The notes beneath the pieces are model-generated. The model was not told the DNA's origin. It saw only the letters and a program-made list of their open reading frames with translations, and ran no database searches. From NCBI GenBank assembly GCA_030154185.1, contig JASKKK010000010.1, positions 1-63,371 on the forward strand: a stretch of DNA of 63,371 bases. The letters are read 5' to 3'. The stretch comes from Desulfuromonadales bacterium (GTDB lineage Bacteria; Desulfobacterota; Desulfuromonadia; Desulfuromonadales; Syntrophotaleaceae). Below, in pieces: positions 1-6,605 of this stretch. How positions within the stretch are numbered: the first letter of the stretch is position 1; every line of letters starts with the position of its first letter. A program made the position numbers and the translations under genes.

Positions 1-105
1 TTCGTCATCGACGACGACCGCGACGCGGAACAGGTCTGCGCCATGCTGCGTTCCAAGGGATACGAGCCGGTGTGGAAGGATTGGGACGGCGCTTTTCTGA
101 AATGA
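1..105 (+). CDS. C-terminal end of an unidentified protein (cut by window edge)
   Basis: An open frame from the first base to a TGA at 103-105 gives 34 residues, beginning FVIDDDRDAEQVC and ending DGAFLK. It stops 16 bases before thiE, so the two are probably co-transcribed. The pattern of an acidic strand followed by a short helix with a spaced LRSKGYEPV resembles the C-terminal edge of PurM/ThiL-type proteins, which would suit a thiamine neighbourhood. This is weak and I do not assign a function. Confidence 0.6.
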   Translation, partial: FVIDDDRDAEQVCAMLRSKGYEPVWKDWDGAFLK

Positions 106-121
106 GCAGGAAATATCGACC

Positions 122-754
122 ATGGCCATGAATATCGATGATTTTCGCCTCTACCTGATTACCGATCACAAAACCGGGCTCGAAGGACGCAGCCTGTTTG
201 CAGCGGTCCAGATGGCTCTGGTCGGCGGGGTACGTGCCCTGCAACTGCGTGCCAAAGACCTGCCGGCCGACGAACTCTACCGCTGTGCCATAGCACTAAA
301 AAACCTCGCGGCCCGATTCGACGCCAGACTGCTTATCAACGATCGCATCGACGTAGCCCTGGCAGCCGGAGCCGACGGTGTGCATCTCGGCGAACATTCA
401 CTGCCGACCGGCGAAGCTCGCCGGTTGCTCGGCAAAAATGCCATCATCGGCCGCTCCACCCACCAGGCGGAAGACATCATCGAGGCGGCACGAGAGGGGG
501 CCGACTTCGCAACCTTCAGTCCCGTTTACTTTACGCCTTCCAAGGCCCCCTACGGCCCGCCTCAGGGCATCGAAGCTCTGCGCCGGGCCTGCGCCTGCAG
601 TCCTCTTCCGGTTCTCGCCCTGGGCGGCATCCGTTGCGACCGTATTCGTGAAGTCCGCGCAGCCGGTGCTTCCGGAGTCGCACTCATCTCTGCGATCCTT
701 GCCGCCTCCGATCCGGAAGCCGCAACACGTGCGATGCTGGCGGAAATGCACTGA
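122..754 (+). CDS. thiE: Thiamine-phosphate synthase
   Basis: ThiE joins hydroxymethylpyrimidine diphosphate and thiazole phosphate to make thiamine phosphate in the cytoplasm. The 210-residue protein has the full TIM-barrel pattern: QLRAKD (about 41-46), ND at 73-74, DGVHLG (85-90), GRSTH (110-114), a PVYFTPSK loop (134-141) in place of the common PVFPTPTK, and a C-terminal phosphate-binding LALGGI and GVALISAI. Length is normal for the family. The ATG at 122 has AGGAAA eight bases upstream; a second ATG two codons later is possible. It follows the cut gene by 16 bases. No TPP riboswitch is visible, but its own promoter may lie outside the window. Confidence 0.93.
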   Translation: MAMNIDDFRLYLITDHKTGLEGRSLFAAVQMALVGGVRALQLRAKDLPADELYRCAIALKNLAARFDARLLINDRIDVALAAGADGVHLGEHSLPTGEARRLLGKNAIIGRSTHQAEDIIEAAREGADFATFSPVYFTPSKAPYGPPQGIEALRRACACSPLPVLALGGIRCDRIREVRAAGASGVALISAILAASDPEAATRAMLAEMH

Positions 755-820
755 GTCTTCGTCTCTGAATCATCCCCACCGCAGCAGATACAACCTTCCT
801 TGCTCCGGTGAGCAGCAACT

Positions 821-841
821 ACTCACCAATCACCAGTCACG
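821..841. repeat. Short heptamer array (3 units)
   Basis: Three consecutive 7-base units, ACTCACC, AATCACC and AGTCACG, lie in the 221-base gap between thiE and the permease gene. They share the core TCAC at the same register. The same style of array follows prfC and the gene ending at 53657. Nothing else is recognised in this gap apart from the ribosome binding site of the next gene. Confidence 0.6.
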
Positions 842-975
842 GCCTTGTCCTGCGAGTTCAGCGTGCTCCGCGGTTACCCCCCTTCCTTTGTCCAACCACC
901 GGATGACTTCATGAATATTCCGGTTAAACTTTTCGTAAAACCTCACCGCCCTTGTCAGCTCTCACAAGAGGTAAC

Positions 976-2742
976 ATGGCTATCGTCCTGACCCTGTGCA
1001 TATTACTGGCTGCCGTGCTGCTTTTCGCCTCCGAATGGCTCCCCATGGATGTGGTTGCCATGCTGATCCTTCTGGCGCTCGCCATAACCGGACTGGTTTC
1101 GGTATCCGAAGCGTTGAGCGGCTTTGCCAATCCTGCAGTCATTACCGTCGCCGCCATGTTTGTGATAAGTGCGGGTATCACCCATACCGGCGCTCTCGGC
1201 AAGGGCGGCGAGCATCTCATTCGACTGGCCGGAGGCAGCGAATTGCGCCTGACCGTTATCATCATGGCCAGCGTCGCGCTTTTCTCTGCCTTCATCAACA
1301 ACATCGGCGCTACCGCCGTCCTTATGCCGGTGGTCATCGATGTTTGCCGGCGCATGCACATAAGTCCGTCCAAAATGCTTATTCCCCTGGCCTACGGTTC
1401 CCTGCTCGGCGGGGTTTGCACACTGATAGGTACCCCACCGAACATCCTCATGAATGCCCTCCTGCAGGAATACACCGGCGAACGTTTCGGCCTGTTTTCC
1501 TTCAGTCCGCTGGGCCTGGTGGTGATCGTTGTCGGCATCGGCTATATGGCTTTGATCGGACGGCGCATGCTGCCCGCCCGCAAGTCGGGGAAACTGACGG
1601 AGGCCTATCAGGTCAAGGAATATATCACCCAGGTGAAAATCCTCCAGGATTCGCCTATCGCCGGACAAACCATCGCCGGCAGCGGATTGGAAGGAGATTT
1701 TCAACTGCGGGTACGGGCGATTCTGCGTGGTCGGGAAAAAATCCCCCAACCGCGTCGCAACCGCAAATTACGTGTGGGAGACATTCTGTTTCTCGAAGGG
1801 AATCCCCAGGGCGTTCTCAAGGTGATGGCCGCCAAGGGGCTGCAATTAATCCCTGAACGCGCGCAAACACAGCCACGCAGCGGAAAGGAACTGATTGTAA
1901 TGGAAGCCTCACTGTCGCCTAACAGTGAAATGGTCGGAAAAACATTACGGCAGGTCCGATTCCGGGAGACCTACGGACTCGATGTGCTGGCCCTTTGGCG
2001 CCAGGGTGCACCCGTGGTCCGAAAAGTCGATCATGTCGTTCTTAAATTCGGGGATGTCCTGCTGTTGCAGGGGGAGGAAGAGGGTATCAAGCATCTCGGA
2101 AGAGAGCACGGCTTTTTGCTGCTCGGGGGGGTTGAACCGGAACCGTACCGCCCCCGCCAGGCCCCCATGGCGCTGCTGATTCTGGTCAGCGTCATCCTGC
2201 TGACCTCCACGGAGATCCTTCCCATTGCCCTGGCTGCACCTTTTGGTGCGGTGGCCATGGTCATAAGCGGATGTCTCACCATGCAGGAAGCCTATGAAAG
2301 CATCGATTGGCGCATCATTCTGCTGATTGCCGGAACCCTGCCCCTCGGCCTGGCCCTGGAAAACAGCGGAGCAGCCAGCCTGCTCTCCGAAGGCTTGCTG
2401 CAACTGCTCGGAGACTGGGGACCTTATGCAGTCCTCGCTGCATTCTTCTTGCTGACCTCCCTGCTGACGGAGATCATGAGCCACGCCGCCACGGCTGTTC
2501 TCATCGCCCCCGTGGCTTTGCATGCGGCCCTGACTCTGCAGGTCTCTCCGCGTCCTTTTTTCATGGCGGTGGCGGTCGCTGCATCATCCTGTTTCATGAC
2601 GCCTATCAGCCATCAATCCAACGCATTGGTCATGGGACCGGGTGGATACCGTTTCCTGGATTATATACGTGCCGGGGCGATACTCAATCTGCTGATATGG
2701 ATCTGCGGATGCTTGTTGATTCCACGGCTTTTCCCTTTCTGA
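976..2742 (+). CDS. SLC13-family permease with two RCK-C (TrkA-C) domains
   Basis: Predicted inner-membrane carrier of the DASS/SLC13 type (Na+-coupled anion or dicarboxylate transport); the substrate cannot be read from sequence. About 588 residues. An N-terminal membrane half carries NNIGATAVLMPV and GTPPNILMNALL. Two cytoplasmic TrkA-C-like modules follow (about 208-290 and 305-375, each ending in a GD-ILFLEG or GDVLLLQG strand). The C-terminal membrane half carries SHAATAVLIAPVA and SHQSNALVMGPGGY. The helical-hairpin NxxGAT and SHxATA/SHQSN motifs are characteristic of the family. I chose ATG 976, with AGAGGT four bases upstream, over an in-frame TTG at 952. It is convergent with the rhomboid gene, 15 bases apart. 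Confidence 0.85.
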   Translation: MAIVLTLCILLAAVLLFASEWLPMDVVAMLILLALAITGLVSVSEALSGFANPAVITVAAMFVISAGITHTGALGKGGEHLIRLAGGSELRLTVIIMASVALFSAFINNIGATAVLMPVVIDVCRRMHISPSKMLIPLAYGSLLGGVCTLIGTPPNILMNALLQEYTGERFGLFSFSPLGLVVIVVGIGYMALIGRRMLPARKSGKLTEAYQVKEYITQVKILQDSPIAGQTIAGSGLEGDFQLRVRAILRGREKIPQPRRNRKLRVGDILFLEGNPQGVLKVMAAKGLQLIPERAQTQPRSGKELIVMEASLSPNSEMVGKTLRQVRFRETYGLDVLALWRQGAPVVRKVDHVVLKFGDVLLLQGEEEGIKHLGREHGFLLLGGVEPEPYRPRQAPMALLILVSVILLTSTEILPIALAAPFGAVAMVISGCLTMQEAYESIDWRIILLIAGTLPLGLALENSGAASLLSEGLLQLLGDWGPYAVLAAFFLLTSLLTEIMSHAATAVLIAPVALHAALTLQVSPRPFFMAVAVAASSCFMTPISHQSNALVMGPGGYRFLDYIRAGAILNLLIWICGCLLIPRLFPF

Positions 2743-2757
2743 AAATGCCCTTCCCAT

Positions 2758-3513
2758 CTACAGCGTCAGACGCCTCATGCCACGCCAGCGATCGATAATA
2801 TAAGCCAGCCCAAGCCCTCCAAGAAACCCTCCGATATGAGCACCGTGAGCAACTCCGCCCCCCGCCCCTCCGTTAAAGAGAAAAGGCAGGAGGTTGTCTA
2901 GAATCAGAAAAACGCCCAACACCAGGCGCGCCGGCAGCAGGACCGTCGTCATCAGAAACGGAAACAGGAAGATGAAAGTTTTCACCCGGTTGCGTGGAAA
3001 CCACAGATAATAGCACCCAAGCACCCCCGAAATGGCACCGGAAGCGCCCACCAGGGGGGTCTGAGACCCGGGTACGAACAAAGCGAAGAAAAGCGTCGCC
3101 GCCACGCCGCTGACCAGATAAACCAGCAGATACAGGGGAGCGCCAAGTCGAGCCTCGACATTGTTGCCGAAGATATACAGAAACAGCATGTTGCCCGCCA
3201 GGTGCATCCAGCCGCCGTGCAGAAACATGCAGGAAAACAGGCTGGTCAAGGATGGCTCACCCGGTCTGAAACCGTATCGGAAAACAAACAGCTGGTAGGC
3301 ACTCACATGCTGCAGAATGTCTTGCGGGGACACGAATCCACGCACTCCGATGCTGCGCAGATACTCGCCAAGCAGCGGATCCGAAAGGTCGACGCGCGCT
3401 GCCATCAAGGGAACGGTGACGATGACGAAAACCGCCACGTTCAGACCGATCAGTAGCCAGTTGACATAGGCCGTAGCCTGCGGATTGGGGGTATCGCCGA
3501 AAGGCAGAAACAT
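2758..3513 (-). CDS. Rhomboid family intramembrane serine protease
   Basis: Cleaves transmembrane substrates within the bilayer. The 251-residue protein has the diagnostic set: HGGWMHLAGNMLFL around residues 99-112 (oxyanion Asn at 108), the nucleophile in GASG (Ser about 158) and the catalytic His in GAHIGGFLGG (about 226). Six or so hydrophobic segments are visible. A loop of about 45 residues lies between the first helix and the HGGWMH motif, as in the many bacterial relatives of this length. ATG 3513 is preceded on the minus strand by AGGGAG. The substrate is unknown; the neighbours give no clue. Confidence 0.92.
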   Translation of the reverse strand: MFLPFGDTPNPQATAYVNWLLIGLNVAVFVIVTVPLMAARVDLSDPLLGEYLRSIGVRGFVSPQDILQHVSAYQLFVFRYGFRPGEPSLTSLFSCMFLHGGWMHLAGNMLFLYIFGNNVEARLGAPLYLLVYLVSGVAATLFFALFVPGSQTPLVGASGAISGVLGCYYLWFPRNRVKTFIFLFPFLMTTVLLPARLVLGVFLILDNLLPFLFNGGAGGGVAHGAHIGGFLGGLGLAYIIDRWRGMRRLTL

Positions 3514-3766
3514 GCCGACTCCCTGGACCCGGTTTAACGGCTGAAGTCAGCTTCGAGGGAAAGAGGCCGAACAGCGTACAAAAACGTTCCGGGCAGCTAC
3601 AATTTATCGTTCATCCGAAACCTGCGGACGAAAACAAATAATTTAACGAAAAGGCTGTCATCGGTTATCATACCGGAACATCTTACCATATTCCGATGGA
3701 CAGCGAAGCCTGTTGTGTTTCACCAGCTTAGAGGTATCCTTATCTTAATTGCCGGAGGTTGAAATC

Positions 3767-4372
3767 TTGTCTCTTCTTTACGCTCTCGACCTGGTCGGCA
3801 CGGCCGCCTTTGCAGCTTCCGGGGCCCTGGCCGGCATTCGACGCAAAATGGATCTGTTCGGCGTCATGGTGCTGGGACTGGTGACTGCCATCGGCGGCGG
3901 CACCCTGCGCGATCTGCTGCTCGGCGACAATCCACCGTTCTGTTTCAAAAACGAAACGTATCTGTATCTGGCCGTGGCCGTATCCCTGTTGACCTTTGCG
4001 CTATACAGGCACATGAACAGCATGCGGCAATCCCTGCTGTTTTTCGATGCCATCGGTCTTGGTACCTTTGTCGTCATCGGCACGGAAAAGGCCCTTTACT
4101 TCAAACTCGGTTTGCTCGGTGCGGTCATAATGGGAGTTATCACCGCCACGGCCGGAGGCATAACGCGGGACGTCCTGGCCAACCAGATCCCCCTGATTCT
4201 GCGAAAGGAAATATATGCCTCCGCATGCCTGACCGGCAGCATATTGCTGGTGTTGCTTGTCCATGCCGGCACCGACCGTTCGCTCGCTTTGCTCATAGCG
4301 GCCGCAACAGTGATTGCCGTACGCCTGCTTGCCATTCGTTTTAACTGGGCACTGCCGCGCGCCCAGGATTGA
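3767..4372 (+). CDS. TRIC/UPF0126-type cation channel-like membrane protein (YicG family)
   Basis: A small integral membrane protein (201 residues) with the internal duplication of the UPF0126/TRIC family: two halves each holding a glycine-rich helix, GVMVLGLVTAIGGGTLRDLL and GAVIMGVITATAGGITRDVL. Prokaryotic TRIC proteins form trimeric monovalent cation channels; the physiological role here is unknown. The start is a TTG at 3767 because a strong GGAGGT at 3754-3759 sits seven bases before it. An upstream in-frame TTG at 3749 precedes that ribosome site and would waste it. The TGA stop overlaps the left inverted end of a repeat element at 4371-4459. Confidence 0.85.
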   Translation: MSLLYALDLVGTAAFAASGALAGIRRKMDLFGVMVLGLVTAIGGGTLRDLLLGDNPPFCFKNETYLYLAVAVSLLTFALYRHMNSMRQSLLFFDAIGLGTFVVIGTEKALYFKLGLLGAVIMGVITATAGGITRDVLANQIPLILRKEIYASACLTGSILLVLLVHAGTDRSLALLIAAATVIAVRLLAIRFNWALPRAQD

Positions 4373-4459
4373 TGCTTTCGCAAAAAGCATCTATGGGATG
4401 ATTCAGCAATAGTACCCATTGCAGCAACGCAGCAGTCGGCGAATTTTTGCGACGCCATC
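4371..4459. repeat. MITE-like repeat with inverted ends, copy A (short, degenerate)
   Basis: The left end GATGCTTTCGCAAAAA (4371-4386) and the right end TTTTTGCGACGCCATC (4444-4459) are imperfect inverted repeats (13 of 16 positions). The same two ends, and the internal stretch GGCGA next to the right end, recur at 61585-61735. No coding capacity. It abuts the stop codon of the TRIC gene and ends 30 bases before the FAH gene, so it may also act as a 3' hairpin. Confidence 0.75.
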
Positions 4460-4489
4460 AAGATTGATTTCCAGACCAGGAGGAATGTC

Positions 4490-5143
4490 ATGTTTACTGT
4501 ACGCTTGCTCGATGATACGATTTTTCAGGTCGGAAAAATTCTCTGCGTAGCTCGAAACTATCGCTCTCATGCCGATGAATTCGGCAACAAACCACCCAAC
4601 GAACCGGTGTTCTTCCTCAAGCCGGCAAGCAGCATTATCGGCCCGAGGGAAAACGCTGTCATTCCGCCTTACAGTAAGCTTTGTCATCACGAAGTGGAAC
4701 TGGCGGTACTCATAGGCAAATGGGGCAAAAACATTTCGGTGCAGCAAGCCATGAGCCATGTCGCAGGCTACGGCGTAGCCATCGATCTGACCTTGCGCGA
4801 CGTCCAACAGCGCCTCAAGGAACAAGGTTTACCCTGGGACCAGGCCAAAGGTTTCGACACATCCTGCCCGTTGTCCGACTTCGTTCCGGCCAGTCGAATC
4901 TCCAATCCCCATGAATTACGGTTGAAGCTTTCCGTCAACGAGGAAATCCGCCAGGACGGCAACACCTCGGAAATGATCCATGACATTCCGACCCTTATAA
5001 GTGCCGCTTCTGCCATTTTTACCCTCGAAAAAGGGGATATTCTTCTGACGGGGACGCCGGCCGGCGTCGGCCCGGTCGTTCAGGGGGATAAGATCTGTGC
5101 GGAAATCGAAGGGGTGAACTGGCTGAATATCGGCATTCAGTAA
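4490..5143 (+). CDS. Fumarylacetoacetate hydrolase (FAH) family protein
   Basis: Predicted metal-dependent enzyme acting on a 2-keto acid: a hydrolase, decarboxylase or oxaloacetate-type tautomerase. The exact reaction cannot be fixed from sequence. The 217-residue protein is the single-domain form. It has the N-terminal CVARNYRSHADEFG and FFLKPASSI, the metal ligands in HHEVELAVLIG (about 64-74) and the acidic YGVAIDLTLRDVQ, and the closing GDILLTGTPAGVGP. The ATG has AGGAGGA eight bases upstream. It is convergent with nfi. Confidence 0.88.
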   Translation: MFTVRLLDDTIFQVGKILCVARNYRSHADEFGNKPPNEPVFFLKPASSIIGPRENAVIPPYSKLCHHEVELAVLIGKWGKNISVQQAMSHVAGYGVAIDLTLRDVQQRLKEQGLPWDQAKGFDTSCPLSDFVPASRISNPHELRLKLSVNEEIRQDGNTSEMIHDIPTLISAASAIFTLEKGDILLTGTPAGVGPVVQGDKICAEIEGVNWLNIGIQ

Positions 5144-5155
5144 CGCTCAAGGGGG

Positions 5156-5192
5156 GCACGGCGTCAGGGCGTGATCACCCTTGACGCCGTGC
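5156..5192. terminator. Hairpin between convergent genes, overlapping the nfi stop
   Basis: GCACGGCGTCA (5156-5166) pairs perfectly with TGACGCCGTGC (5182-5192), extended by GGG/CCC with one bulge. It includes the stop codon and last codons of nfi on the minus strand. There is no clear U tract on either side, so termination is plausible rather than certain. Confidence 0.55.
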
Positions 5193-5852
5193 TTCATTTG
5201 AAAGATGGTGCGCCAATCGGGTCGGCTCGGGCAAACGATAGCGACCCACACAACGCATAACCAGATCGGCGGCAGAAGATACGTCGACGAAATGACCTGG
5301 AGAGATGAAAAGCGGCTTGACGCCATCGCGGGTAGTCAGGACGGTTCCGACCGCACGATTTTCCAGCATGAGTGGCGTGCGGTCGCCGCGCTGCGTGCCC
5401 GGCCCGGCATGCTCGCCGCACAATCGACTTTTGGCGCAGCCGATGGTGGGCCGGCCAAGCCACAACCCCAGATGGCTTGCCAGTCCGAGGTGGCGGGGAT
5501 GCGCTATGCCCTGCCCATCCACCAGAACAACGTCGGGCACTGTTTGGAGTTGTCGAAAAGCTTTCAGCACCACCGGCAACTCTCTGAACGACAGTAATCC
5601 GGGCACATACGGAAAAGTGACCCGGCCGCAGACGCTGATCTGTTCCACGACTGTCAGATCGGGCAATTCCAACACCACGACGGCCGCATAAAACGCGGAA
5701 CTGCCTCGCCGGTAGGATACATCCGTGCCTGCAACGTACCGGATACTGCGTGGCAACCGGTTCTCAAGACACACCCTGCGCGCCAATTGCTTCTGTAGGG
5801 CAACAGCTTCTCTGGGCGTCATTTTCCAATCGTGCAGTTCAGGAAAATCCAT
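5175..5852 (-). CDS. nfi: Endonuclease V (deoxyinosine 3'-endonuclease)
   Basis: Nicks DNA one base 3' of deoxyinosine to start repair of deaminated adenine. The 225-residue protein shows the endonuclease V signature: AGTDVSY (catalytic Asp about 44), the PYVPGLLSFRELP wedge (Glu about 91, Tyr 82 in the PYVPG loop), VDGQGIAHPRHLGLASHLG (Asp about 112, His about 118) and the later GTVLTTRDGVKPLFISPGH. Full length. Its last codons lie in a hairpin shared with the convergent FAH gene. Confidence 0.94.
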   Translation of the reverse strand: MDFPELHDWKMTPREAVALQKQLARRVCLENRLPRSIRYVAGTDVSYRRGSSAFYAAVVVLELPDLTVVEQISVCGRVTFPYVPGLLSFRELPVVLKAFRQLQTVPDVVLVDGQGIAHPRHLGLASHLGLWLGRPTIGCAKSRLCGEHAGPGTQRGDRTPLMLENRAVGTVLTTRDGVKPLFISPGHFVDVSSAADLVMRCVGRYRLPEPTRLAHHLSNEARRQG

Positions 5853-5962
5853 GAATCTGTCACCCCCCGGATCGTTGCGTGCGGTATGTATTTCTTCCCT
5901 CTGTTGCGCAAACCATGAAACCCGAAATCATCCAAGTTCCGGGCCCATGGTTCCCAGGCAGA

Positions 5963-6400
5963 TTATGCCTGCCGACAGCGCAAAAGTTTGCGCCCCGCCT
6001 CGAAAAGAATTTCCACCTTATTAGGGGCAAGCACATCCATGACGAGGCCAACCCCGAAAATCGGATGGTTGACCGCTTCGCCCTTTTTATACGGATTTTC
6101 CATACTGTAAGGCACAGACTGCCCTGATTGCAGTTGCCCGGCGATTTCCTGCCATTGCTGCTCGTCCTGCTGTATCGCCTTGGTTTTGCGGGGAGCCCCG
6201 GGCACCCGAGCCTTGGCGGACTTTTCCCTGGCGACTTTTTTTACCTTGGGTGCCCGATAATTGTGATCACCGTCACAAGTATTGCACCGCACCCTCGCCG
6301 GCACGGTGCCGACCATGGCGATAATGGTGTGGTTGGTCACGGCCCGGCAACGGGTGCATCGAGCCTCGATAAAATCTCCTGCCGACAACTGCTTACTCAT
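5963..6400 (-). CDS. Zinc-ribbon protein with a C-terminal Tudor/CarD-like module
   Basis: A 145-residue conserved-looking protein of unknown function. Near the N-terminus CTRC and CNTC (about 15-18 and 39-42) form a probable zinc ribbon. A basic linker (KVKKVAREKSAKARVPGAPRKTK) follows, and the C-terminal 40 residues (KGEAVNHPIFGVGLVMDVLAPNKVEILFEAGRKLL) resemble the small beta-barrel seen at the C-terminus of UvrD/PcrA and in CarD-like RNA polymerase binders. A role in nucleic acid or polymerase binding is an inference. The ribosome site is GAGGAG, four bases from the ATG. It has its own promoter and a terminator-like hairpin in its leader. Confidence 0.75.
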   Translation of the reverse strand: MSKQLSAGDFIEARCTRCRAVTNHTIIAMVGTVPARVRCNTCDGDHNYRAPKVKKVAREKSAKARVPGAPRKTKAIQQDEQQWQEIAGQLQSGQSVPYSMENPYKKGEAVNHPIFGVGLVMDVLAPNKVEILFEAGRKLLRCRQA

Positions 6401-6423
6401 ACATCTCCTCGGACAACGAAAAA

Positions 6424-6447
6424 GCCACAGGGACGCATCCCTGTGGC
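6424..6447 (-). terminator. Terminator-like hairpin in the leader of the zinc-ribbon gene
   Basis: GCCACAGGGA and TCCCTGTGGC form a perfect 10-bp stem around a 4-base loop. Reading the minus strand it is followed at once by TTTTTCG, then GAGGAG and the start codon at 6400. It lies downstream of the candidate promoter at 6471-6499, so it would act as a leader attenuator or as a second terminator behind ppdK. Confidence 0.65.
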
Positions 6448-6470
6448 ACAGTATACTGCGTGAAGTGCCA

Positions 6471-6499
6471 ACTTATCATCCCTTGCAAGAATCTGTCAA
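6471..6499 (-). promoter_or_regulatory. Candidate sigma-70 promoter for the zinc-ribbon gene
   Basis: On the minus strand TTGACA (6494-6499) is followed after 17 bases by ATAAGT (6471-6476). It lies after the ppdK terminator and before the leader hairpin. The predicted leader is about 65 bases. Confidence 0.55.
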
Positions 6500-6543
6500 G
6501 AAATGCCGATCACCTGCATACATCTAAAATTTTCGTAACAAAA

Positions 6544-6571
6544 GCGGCCCCCGGAAAATGCCGGGGGCCGC
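6544..6571 (-). terminator. Rho-independent terminator of ppdK
   Basis: An 11-bp perfect GC stem, GCGGCCCCCGG and its complement, encloses a 6-base loop and is followed on the minus strand by TTTTGTT. It starts 35 bases beyond the ppdK stop codon. Confidence 0.88.
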
Positions 6572-6605
6572 CTGCTATTGCTGATGGATACAATCTTTTT
6601 TATGT

